Shown here: positions 1 to 4,871 of the stretch, in pieces | Position numbering within the stretch: the first letter of the stretch is position 1 | Layout of the letters: each line of letters opens with the position of its first letter | Assembly (NCBI GenBank): GCA_031284185.1 | Contig: JAITAJ010000131.1 | Location: 1-6,723, forward strand | Direction of reading: 5' to 3' | Length of the DNA stretch: 6,723 bases | From: Accumulibacter sp. | GTDB lineage: Bacteria; Pseudomonadota; Gammaproteobacteria; Burkholderiales; Rhodocyclaceae | Position numbers and translations under genes: made by a program | The notes under the pieces: model-generated | The model's database searches: none | Seen by the model: only the letters and a program-made list of their open reading frames with translations | What the model was told of the DNA's origin: nothing

Positions 1-187
1 AGGACAGAAGTTTGAGGGAGCAGAAGACAGACTAAACCGTCGCTCGGTTTTTCCTCTCTCGCTCGGCTGTTTCAGAGGACAGAAGTTTGAGAGGACAGAA
101 GACAGAGCAAACCGTCGCCCGGTTTTTCCTTTCTCGCCTGGCTGTCCCGTAGGACAGAGGTTTGAGGGGGCAGGAGGGCCGATGGAA
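1..187 (+). repeat. 75-bp direct tandem repeat with heptamers and stem-loop, about 2.4 copies
   Basis: Copies begin at 1, 76 and 151, each with AGGACAGA, giving an exact 75-bp period. The third copy decays after about 178-187, and the first touches the window edge, so the array may continue to the left. Inside copy 2 the order is GGACAGA (77-83), a 9-base spacer (84-92), GGACAGA (93-99), AGACAGA (100-106), then a stem-loop with arms AAACCG (109-114) and CGGTTT (120-125) and a T run. Copy 1 has the same stem-loop at 34-39 and 45-50. A CTCGG/CTGG-CTGT tail follows. The block lies directly 3' of the gspC-like gene and has no credible reading frame. The stem plus T run resembles an intrinsic terminator reading in the plus direction, opposite to gspC. 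Periodicity and copies are seen directly; function is unknown. Confidence 0.9.
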
Positions 188-200
188 CATTTTTTCATGG

Positions 201-1016
201 TCATGGCTGAATATCGTAGCGTTGGGTCATGGAAGCGCCGCGGCGGATGAGTTCGAGTTCGACCGAGGGACTCTGGCCGAAATGGAAGAAAACGAGCGAG
301 ATATCGGCGAGCCGCGCGAGCGGGCGCTGGTTGATCCCCTTGAGCACGTCGCCGTCCTGGAGCCGCAACAAGCGGGCGAACGGCTGCGCCGCCACCCGGT
401 CGACACGGACCCCGCCATCCGGCGCGTTGGACAGTCCCTTGTCCCAGCCGGCCACGTTGCCGTTTTGCATCACGGTGACCATCTGGCCGTGGGTAATGCG
501 GATCGCGTTCGTCGCCGCCGGGGATTTCACCGCCGGGGCGCCCGTCAGGGCGCGGTTGCCGGCGCCGGAAACGAGAGGAGGCGAATCCGCCTGCGGCAAT
601 CTGATCTCCTGCCGGATTCCCCCGTGATCCAGGGTCGCGCCGCCGGGGTCGACGGAAAGCAGACGGTTCCCGTCATCGACGGCGTTTCCGGTGCGTACCG
701 CGATGCCCTTGCCGTCGCTGCCCCGGAGCAGGGCCACTCCGTCGTTCCTGCCGGCGATGACGGCCATCAGTGAATAATCGCCCATCGTCCGCGTCTCGGT
801 CTTGCCGGCGCTCCCGAACCAGCCGAGGAAGGCATCGCGGGACTCGCCATGAACGGAAGCCAGGCGGGGCGGCGTCGGCATCGGCCCGCTCGTGGCCGGA
901 GCGAACAGCCACCACGTCAGGCCGGCCGCCTGCCAGCACACCACCGCCATGAGCGCGCGCCCGAGCCACGGCAGCAGTTTCGCCGCCAAAAGAAGCGCGC
1001 GATCCCAAAAGATCAT
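201..1016 (-). CDS. gspC: Type II secretion system protein C (GspC-like, PDZ domain)
   Basis: Inner-membrane component of the type II secretion system. In the family it links the inner-membrane platform to the outer-membrane secretin GspD through its periplasmic HR domain. From the ATG at 1016 the product is 271 residues, a normal GspC length. It has a short cytoplasmic N-terminus, one membrane segment at about 18-38 (ending AGLTWWLF), a linker, and an HR-like beta domain at about 81-139 (DYSLMAVIAG, then GVALLRGSDGKGIAVRTGN). A low-complexity Pro/Ala/Ser linker leads to a C-terminal PDZ-like domain at about 197-260 (GVRVDRVAAQ, LQDGDVLKGIN). Start choice is uncertain: the ATG has only a weak ribosome site. 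A GTG at 1070 in the same frame is preceded by a GGGAGGGGG tract and would add 18 residues, but these are Gly-rich and look non-coding. The frame stays open to 1220. A partner gspD would be expected beyond the left edge, but a repeat array sits between. The call rests on domain layout and short motifs; another PDZ-bearing membrane protein is less likely. Confidence 0.78.
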   Translation of the reverse strand: MIFWDRALLLAAKLLPWLGRALMAVVCWQAAGLTWWLFAPATSGPMPTPPRLASVHGESRDAFLGWFGSAGKTETRTMGDYSLMAVIAGRNDGVALLRGSDGKGIAVRTGNAVDDGNRLLSVDPGGATLDHGGIRQEIRLPQADSPPLVSGAGNRALTGAPAVKSPAATNAIRITHGQMVTVMQNGNVAGWDKGLSNAPDGGVRVDRVAAQPFARLLRLQDGDVLKGINQRPLARLADISLVFFHFGQSPSVELELIRRGASMTQRYDIQP

Positions 1017-1221
1017 GAGGCCGCGCCCATCGAAAGACGCCACGCCGGACGGACCCCCCGCATCGACCACCCCGTTACCCCCTCCCGCAATATCTCTTTC
1101 TCTTGCTCGATTCCACGCGCCGACGGCTGGAACGATCGCGCCCCGCGAGCGCGGCAACAACCGGGCCGTGACTGACCCGTGACCGCAATACGCTCCGGTA
1201 CCGGCCCGATATTCTGCCATA
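1017..1221. other. Non-coding leader between gspC and the repeat block
   Basis: This stretch lies upstream of gspC and left of the heptamer repeats. It contains the purine-rich tract GGGAGGGGG on the minus strand (about 1078-1086), a plausible ribosome site for an alternative gspC GTG start at 1070. Further upstream on the minus strand is a loose direct repeat, GTCACGG-GTCA-GTCACGG. I could not find a convincing -35/-10 pair for gspC on the minus strand. The minus frame stays open through this stretch, but the residues are Gly/Arg-rich and resemble no domain, so I treat it as leader. Confidence 0.45.
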
Positions 1222-1286
1222 TTTCAGAGGACAGAGTTCAGAGGACAGAGTTCAGAGGACAGAGATTGGAGAAGACAGAAGACAGA
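1222..1286 (+). repeat. Heptamer array, GGACAGA/GTTCAGA orientation (left arm)
   Basis: Seven-base units run TTTCAGA (1222), GGACAGA (1229), GTTCAGA (1236), GGACAGA (1243), GTTCAGA (1250), GGACAGA (1257), then a 9-base spacer GATTGGAGA (1264-1272), then AGACAGA (1273) and AGACAGA (1280). The part from 1257 has the same order as the 75-bp repeat at 77-106 (heptamer, 9-base spacer, two heptamers, AAACCG stem-loop), so both belong to one family. It is the reverse-complement type of the array at 1342-1423 and forms the left arm of a long imperfect inverted repeat. Confidence 0.9.
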
Positions 1287-1287
1287 C

Positions 1288-1307
1288 AAACCGAGCGCTC
1301 GGTTTTT
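1288..1307 (+). terminator. Perfect palindrome with T run, intrinsic-terminator-like
   Basis: AAACCGAGCGCTCGGTTT (1288-1305) is an 18-bp perfect palindrome. It is preceded by an A-rich heptamer and followed by further Ts, giving TTTTT before the next C. It corresponds to the stem-loops at 34-50 and 109-125 in the tandem repeats, but here both arms match completely. The stem could form a terminator for plus-strand transcription; the minus strand has only a short T tract. No plus-strand gene precedes it in the window, so it may simply be a structural part of the repeat element. Confidence 0.5.
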
Positions 1308-1318
1308 CGTTTCCCACT

Positions 1319-1333
1319 CGGCGCGAAGCGCCG
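1319..1333 (+). repeat. Short GC hairpin with GAA loop at the centre of the inverted array
   Basis: CGGCGC (1319-1324), loop GAA, GCGCCG (1328-1333) is a perfect 6-bp stem with a three-base loop. It sits between the AAACCG palindrome and the inverted heptamer array, near the middle of the 1222-1423 structure. The two tandem copies at 1-150 lack this exact hairpin and have CTCGGCTGT or CCTGGCTGT instead, so this copy has diverged or been rebuilt. Confidence 0.6.
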
Positions 1334-1341
1334 CATGTTGA

Positions 1342-1423
1342 TCTGTCTTCTGTCCTCTGTCTTCTGACCTCTGACCTCTGACCTCTGTCTTCTGTCTTCT
1401 GTCTTCTGACCTCTGACCTCTGT
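1342..1423 (-). repeat. Inverted heptamer array, eleven TCTGWCY units
   Basis: Eleven uninterrupted 7-bp units plus five bases follow the consensus TCTG(T/A)C(T/C). In order they are TCTGTCT, TCTGTCC, TCTGTCT, three TCTGACC, three TCTGTCT, two TCTGACC, then TCTGT. Runs of identical neighbouring units suggest growth by slippage or unequal exchange. Read on the minus strand they are the AGACAGA/GGACAGA/GGTCAGA units seen on the plus strand at 1222-1286 and 1-187. The array ends 14 bp before the ATG at 1437, so it probably lies in or overlaps the promoter and 5' leader of the uracil-DNA glycosylase gene. Confidence 0.93.
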
Positions 1424-1436
1424 TACCCTGAACAGG

Positions 1437-2189
1437 ATGAATGAATCAGAAAAGATGAACGAGTCGGAAACGTCCGTCGCGGACAGGCTGATTGCGGCGG
1501 CGCTGAAACTCTCGAAGGACGCGGGGCGGATGACGTTTTCACCGCCGGTGAGCCACGTCTACAATCCGCTGGAATACGCTTGGCCCGCGCATGAACAGTA
1601 TCTGCGCCGCTTCGGTGACAGCCGCAAGCGGATCGTCTTCGTCGGCATGAACCCCGGGCCGTTCGGCATGGCGCAATGCGGCATTCCCTTCGGGGAGATT
1701 GCCACGGTGCGTGACTGGATGGGCATTGCCGCTCCGATCGGCAAACCGGCGCGCGAAAACCCGAAACGCGCGGTCGAAGGCTTCGCCTGCGCGCGCTCCG
1801 AGGTGAGCGGCAGACGCTTGTGGGGCCTGTTCCGGGAACGCTTCGGCACTCCGGCGGCCTTTTTCGCGGAACACTTCGTCGCCAATTATTGCCCGCTGGC
1901 CTTTTTCGACGCGGGACGCAACCTGACCCCGGACAAGCTGCCGGCCTCCGAGGCCGGGCCGCTCTACGCCGTCTGCGACGAACATCTGCGCGGACTGGCG
2001 GAAATACTGGAACCCGAGTGGGTCGTCGGCGTCGGCGGATTTGCCGGGGAACGCGCCGCGCTTGCGCTGCAAGGGCGCGAAACACGCATCGGGAGGATAC
2101 TGCACCCCAGCCCGGCCAGCCCGGCCGCCAACCGCGACTGGGCCGGCACCGCAACCCGGCAGATGATCGATCAGGGCATCTGGGCCTGA
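1437..2189 (+). CDS. SMUG1-type uracil-DNA glycosylase
   Basis: Base-excision repair enzyme expected to remove uracil, and in the family some oxidised pyrimidines, from DNA and leave an abasic site. The 250-residue product carries the SMUG1 hallmarks. These are motif GMNPGPFGMAQ at 70-80 with the catalytic-type Asn72, continuing as CGIPFGE then VRDWMGI; NYCPL at 150-154; and HPSPASPAAN at 223-232 with the active-site His. SMUG1 is best known from animals, but bacterial members are established, for example in Geobacter. Most SMUG1 proteins have Thr where this one has Cys81. The start is uncertain: ATG 1437 follows AACAGG with no usable spacing, and ATG 1455 is in frame within a duplicated MNESEK/MNESET segment. 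A stop at 1407 limits any upstream extension. The gene stands alone, converges on the yqj operon, and has a heptamer repeat directly in front. Confidence 0.92.
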   Translation: MNESEKMNESETSVADRLIAAALKLSKDAGRMTFSPPVSHVYNPLEYAWPAHEQYLRRFGDSRKRIVFVGMNPGPFGMAQCGIPFGEIATVRDWMGIAAPIGKPARENPKRAVEGFACARSEVSGRRLWGLFRERFGTPAAFFAEHFVANYCPLAFFDAGRNLTPDKLPASEAGPLYAVCDEHLRGLAEILEPEWVVGVGGFAGERAALALQGRETRIGRILHPSPASPAANRDWAGTATRQMIDQGIWA

Positions 2190-2191
2190 TC

Positions 2192-2211
2192 GGGGCCGGC
2201 GGGCCGGTTTT
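2192..2211 (+). terminator. Weak terminator-like GC hairpin with four Ts
   Basis: Just after the glycosylase stop, CCGG (2196-2199), loop CGGG, CCGG (2204-2207) is followed by TTTT. Preceding Gs could add G-U pairs. The stem is short, so this is only a possible intrinsic terminator. It lies in the 51-bp gap between the convergent glycosylase and yqjK-like genes. Confidence 0.3.
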
Positions 2212-2240
2212 CTACGGCCTCATCCCCATTTCCCGGCGGC

Positions 2241-2561
2241 TCACGGACGAAGGCGGTCTTCCAGGCCGAAGAGGACGCCGCGCAGAGCGCGCCACGATCT
2301 CCACAGCGAAAAGGCCCGCCCGCCCCAGCGCAAGGCCGTCCTGCCCTTGAAAATCAGGAAGAAACCCGCGACCACCGACGTCGCCAGCGCATGGCGGCGA
2401 AGGTATTCGGCGCCGCGACGCGCCCCGGCGCAAGCCAGATCGACCTTGCCCAGAGCCGATACGAGCGGCTCGAAATCCCGGCGCAGATCCGCGCGTTGCC
2501 CGGCGATGCGCTCGATCAGCCGGCCCCGCCGCAAGAGCAGATCATCGAGCCGGCGGTTCAT
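2241..2561 (-). CDS. yqjK: YqjK-like small membrane-associated protein
   Basis: Product of 106 residues and last gene of a yqjD-yqjE-yqjK-type operon. The N-terminal 30 residues are Arg/Leu-rich and helical (LLLRRGRLIERIAGQR), a pattern typical of YqjK proteins. A short hydrophobic stretch follows at about 59-73 (LATSVVAGFFLIFKG), then an Arg/Trp-rich tail. The start codon overlaps the stop of the preceding gene in the TCAT (ATGA) arrangement at 2558-2561, implying translational coupling. A GGAGG lies about ten bases upstream of the ATG. No enzymatic function is known for the family. Identification leans on gene order plus the N-terminal pattern. Confidence 0.72.
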   Translation of the reverse strand: MNRRLDDLLLRRGRLIERIAGQRADLRRDFEPLVSALGKVDLACAGARRGAEYLRRHALATSVVAGFFLIFKGRTALRWGGRAFSLWRSWRALRGVLFGLEDRLRP

Positions 2562-2953
2562 GGCCGATCATCCTCCGACAACCGGCGCAGATCCCGCTCC
2601 AGCTCGGCCACGCTGACGGCGAAAATCCGCTCCGAACGCCGGGACTCCTGCCTGAAACGGGCGAACAGGACGCCGCCGAGCGCGAGAAAGACCAGCGAGC
2701 AGATGGCCAGTATCACGAAGCGCTGTTCCCAGAACGACGACACCAGCAGGGCGACGGCCAGAATGACGCCGACGCCGAAACAGAAGGCGACCGCGAGCAC
2801 CGTCAACAGAAGATCGATGGCATGCAGCTTCTCGGCCTCGATTTCGTTTGAAAGAAGTTCCAGACGTGTCTTGCCGCTCGCCAGCGCGGTAGCGGCAATG
2901 TTCCTCAGCGCCGAAAACAGGCCGTTCGACACACCGCTTCCGCTTTCTCCCAT
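2558..2953 (-). CDS. yqjE: YqjE-like holin-superfamily membrane protein
   Basis: From the ATG at 2953 the product is 131 residues. It has a soluble N-terminal amphipathic stretch (GLFSALRNIAATALASGKTR, then LELLSNEIEAEK), two membrane segments at about 47-72 and 77-99 separated by SFWEQRF, and a charged C-terminus. This is the layout of the YqjE / phage-holin-3-6 family, small inner-membrane proteins found next to DUF883 proteins. The frame stays open upstream into the preceding gene, but residues there are Arg/His-rich noise. The chosen start lies 11 bp after the upstream stop. The ribosome site is weak, so coupling to the upstream gene is likely. Despite the family name there is no sign of a prophage here. 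Confidence 0.82.
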   Translation of the reverse strand: MGESGSGVSNGLFSALRNIAATALASGKTRLELLSNEIEAEKLHAIDLLLTVLAVAFCFGVGVILAVALLVSSFWEQRFVILAICSLVFLALGGVLFARFRQESRRSERIFAVSVAELERDLRRLSEDDRP

Positions 2954-2964
2954 GCTTCGAGCAC

Positions 2965-3285
2965 TCAGCGGCGACCGATGATGATGCCGAGCAGCAGCCC
3001 GATCCCCGCCGCGATACCGGCGGCCCGCCACGGATTTTCATTGACGTAATCGTCCGTCGCGCGCGCCGCGGCCTTGGTCCGGTTGACCACGACCTCCTCG
3101 GCGTCGGTAATGCGCAGCTTGGCGTCGCGCAGACGTTCGGCGATGCGCGCGCGCAGTTCGCCGATCTTGTCCTCGGCGATGCCGGATGTCGCGCGCAGAA
3201 TTTCTTCGGCGTCCGACACCACGGCCTTCATGTCGGAAATCAGCTTGTCCTTGTTGCTGTCGGAATGATCAGTCACTTCGCACAT
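2965..3285 (-). CDS. yqjD: DUF883 (YqjD/ElaB-like) tail-anchored protein
   Basis: Product of 106 residues from the ATG at 3283-3285, chosen because AAGGAG lies six bases upstream; an in-frame ATG at 3399 overlaps the exonuclease gene and lacks support. Residues 10-80 form a charged amphipathic helix (KDKLISDMKAVVSDAEEIL and on). The C-terminus is a Gly-rich membrane anchor at about 86-104 (NPWRAAGIAAGIGLLLGIII) ending GRR, the hallmark of DUF883. In E. coli, YqjD and ElaB are inner-membrane C-tail-anchored proteins that bind ribosomes in stationary phase and are RpoS-controlled; the same role here is inference. It is the first gene of the three-gene operon, with its own candidate promoter in the gap after the exonuclease gene. 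Confidence 0.88.
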   Translation of the reverse strand: MCEVTDHSDSNKDKLISDMKAVVSDAEEILRATSGIAEDKIGELRARIAERLRDAKLRITDAEEVVVNRTKAAARATDDYVNENPWRAAGIAAGIGLLLGIIIGRR

Positions 3286-3291
3286 GGCATG

Positions 3292-3297
3292 CTCCTT
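3292..3297 (-). promoter_or_regulatory. Ribosome binding site of the yqjD-like gene
   Basis: AAGGAG on the minus strand, six bases from the ATG at 3285. It is the clearest Shine-Dalgarno in the window and decides the short 106-residue start over the longer open frame. Confidence 0.8.
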
Positions 3298-3337
3298 GGC
3301 TTTGACGGATTGAGACGATGGATCGGAAAGAGCGCTC

Positions 3338-3366
3338 AGGGTACCCAATTTGATGCCGCGAATCAA
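3338..3366 (-). promoter_or_regulatory. Candidate promoter of the yqjD-E-K operon
   Basis: On the minus strand TTGATT (3366-3361), a 17-bp spacer, then TACCCT (3343-3338) lies about 50 bp before the yqjD-like start. It matches the -35 box at four of six positions and the -10 box at three of six, with ideal spacing. It falls in the 106-bp gap after the exonuclease stop, where an operon promoter would be expected. Sigma-factor class cannot be assigned from this. Confidence 0.35.
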
Positions 3367-3391
3367 TGACGGGATTCGGCGGGCATGGCGC

Positions 3392-4168
3392 TCACTCATC
3401 GTAATCGATGGTCAGCGGCGCGTGATCGGAAAATCGCCGTTCCTTGTAGATCGCGGAGGCGCGCGCGGAGGCGGCCAGGGCCGGCGTCGCCAGTTGATAG
3501 TCGAGCCGCCACCCGACGTTCTTTTCCCAGGCTTGCCCCCGATTGCTCCACCACGTATAACTTTCTTCCGTTGCCTCCGGATGCAGACGGCGATAGGCGT
3601 CGATCCAGCCGGCGTCATTCAGGACGCGCCCGATCCAGGCGCGTTCCTCGGGCAGGAAGCCCGAATTTTTCTGGTTCGATTTCCAGTTCCTGAGATCGAT
3701 TTCCCGATGCGCGATGTTCCAGTCGGCGCAGATCACGACCTTTCGACCGGAACGCGCCAATTCGACGAGACGCGGATAGAAAACGTCGAGAAAACGGAAC
3801 TTGGCCGCTTGACGCTCGGGCGAGCTGGAGCCTGAGGGAACGTACAGCGAGATCACCGAGAGATGGCCGAAGTCGGCGCGCAGGTAGCGTCCCTCGGCAT
3901 CGAATTCGGCGTCGCCGAAGCCTTCGATGACGACGTCGGGCACTCGCCGGCACCATAGACCGACGCCGGCATACCCCTTTTTCACGGCGCAATGGTAATA
4001 GGCATGAAACCCGTCCGGCGCCTTCATCTCCTCCGAGAGATCGGAGACTTGCGCCTTGAGTTCTTGCAGACAGAGGACATCGGCGCCCTGTCCGGCGGCC
4101 CAGGCGAAGAATCCCTTGCGCCATGCCGAGCGAATGCCATTGAGGTTTGCGGTAATGATGCGTAACAT
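3392..4168 (-). CDS. xth: Exodeoxyribonuclease III / AP endonuclease
   Basis: Metal-dependent DNA repair nuclease of the exonuclease III (EEP) family. It cuts DNA 5' of abasic sites and removes 3' blocks and nucleotides. The 258-residue product is full length. Motifs in order: TANLNGIRSA at 6-15 (Asn10), CLQELK with Glu36, SLYVPSG at 107-113 (Tyr109), CADWNIAH with Asp149 and Asn151, RLDYQL with Asp223, and SDHAPL with the Asp248-His249 pair. All catalytic-type residues are present. The usual Gly before the Asp-x-Asn motif is Ala here. The start at 4168 fits the family's N-terminus although no clear ribosome site is seen. It is divergent from pyrE across a 55-bp gap and upstream of the yqjD-like gene on the same strand. 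Its product could act on abasic sites left by the glycosylase encoded at 1437, though the two genes are not in one operon. Confidence 0.95.
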   Translation of the reverse strand: MLRIITANLNGIRSAWRKGFFAWAAGQGADVLCLQELKAQVSDLSEEMKAPDGFHAYYHCAVKKGYAGVGLWCRRVPDVVIEGFGDAEFDAEGRYLRADFGHLSVISLYVPSGSSSPERQAAKFRFLDVFYPRLVELARSGRKVVICADWNIAHREIDLRNWKSNQKNSGFLPEERAWIGRVLNDAGWIDAYRRLHPEATEESYTWWSNRGQAWEKNVGWRLDYQLATPALAASARASAIYKERRFSDHAPLTIDYDE

Positions 4169-4223
4169 AGAGGCGCGCGAACCGATCGCGGTTTGAATGA
4201 TTGTAAAAAGGCTGGTATCGACA

Positions 4224-4871
4224 ATGGATTTTCGTCAGGAATTCATCGAATTCGCTTTCGCGCGGAACGTATTGCGATTCGGCGAGTTCAAGACAAAGGC
4301 CGGACGGCTCTCCCCCTACTTCTTCAATGCCGGGGCGTTCAACGACGGCGCGGCGCTCGACCGTCTCTCGCAATTCTACGCCAAGGCCATCCTGACCAGT
4401 GGCATCGCCGCCGACATGCTCTACGGGCCGGCTTACAAGGGCATTCCGCTGGTTTCCGCCACCGCCCTGTCCCTGGCGCGCGCCGGCCGCAATCTGCCGT
4501 TCGCCTTCAATCGCAAGGAAGCCAAGGACCACGGCGAAGGCGGCGACATCATCGGCGCCCCCCTGGCCGGGCGGGTGCTGATCGTGGACGACGTGATCAC
4601 GGCGGGCACCTCGGTGCGCGAATCGGTGGAAATCATCCGCGCCAACGGCGCCACGCCGGGCGGCGTGATCATCGCGCTGGACCGCATGGAACGCGGCGCC
4701 GGCGCGTCGTCGGCAGTGCAGGAAGCGGAACGGGAATATGGCCTCCAGGTCATTGCCGTGGCCACGCTGGACGACCTGACGGCCTTCCTGGGACGGCATC
4801 CCAACTTCGCGGACCACGCGGCGGCTGTGGCGCGCTACCGGGAGGAATACGGTGTTTCCAATGCACATTAG
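4224..4871 (+). CDS. pyrE: Orotate phosphoribosyltransferase
   Basis: Converts orotate plus PRPP to orotidine 5'-phosphate, the fifth step of pyrimidine synthesis, in the cytosol. From the ATG at 4224 it is 215 residues, the usual size, starting MDFRQEFIEFAF as in proteobacterial PyrE. Visible motifs: KTKAGRLSPYFFNAG near 23-37, GPAYKGIPL at about 69-76, the mobile catalytic loop RKEAKDHGEGG at 97-107, and the PRPP-binding signature VLIVDDVITAGTS at 118-130. An in-frame ATG at 4197 would add nine residues (MIVKRLVST) and lacks a ribosome site. The 55-bp gap to the divergent exonuclease gene contains AACCG-ATCG-CGGTT (4180-4193), a small inverted repeat. Its 3' end overlaps the next gene by 20 bp. 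Confidence 0.97.
   Translation: MDFRQEFIEFAFARNVLRFGEFKTKAGRLSPYFFNAGAFNDGAALDRLSQFYAKAILTSGIAADMLYGPAYKGIPLVSATALSLARAGRNLPFAFNRKEAKDHGEGGDIIGAPLAGRVLIVDDVITAGTSVRESVEIIRANGATPGGVIIALDRMERGAGASSAVQEAEREYGLQVIAVATLDDLTAFLGRHPNFADHAAAVARYREEYGVSNAH
4841..4846 (+). promoter_or_regulatory. Ribosome binding site inside the pyrE 3' end
   Basis: GGAGGA ends five bases before the GTG at 4852. It supports GTG as the start of the downstream gene rather than the in-frame ATG at 4861, which would be 14 bases away. It lies within the pyrE reading frame, so the two genes are probably translated together. Confidence 0.6.

Noticed and set aside
1..187. CRISPR array
   Set aside because: The whole 75-bp unit is repeated with only scattered differences; there are no unique spacers between conserved repeats and no cas genes.
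162..773. Plus-strand open frame opposite gspC
   Set aside because: Arg/Val-rich translation with no domain pattern; it is the antisense of a recognisable gspC in GC-rich DNA.
1179..1367. Small plus-strand open frame running into the heptamer array
   Set aside because: Its middle is just translated repeat and hairpin sequence; no ribosome site and no recognisable protein.
1222..1423. Insertion sequence
   Set aside because: Inverted arms are present but there is no transposase frame, and the arms are heptamer arrays rather than defined terminal inverted repeats.
2558..2953. Phage holin implying a prophage
   Set aside because: The family name includes holin, but the neighbours are yqjD- and yqjK-like genes and no endolysin or phage gene is present.
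4193..4221. TTGAAT-17-TATCGA as a pyrE promoter
   Set aside because: The -10 box would end two bases before the pyrE ATG, placing the transcription start inside the coding sequence; the real promoter is probably further upstream.
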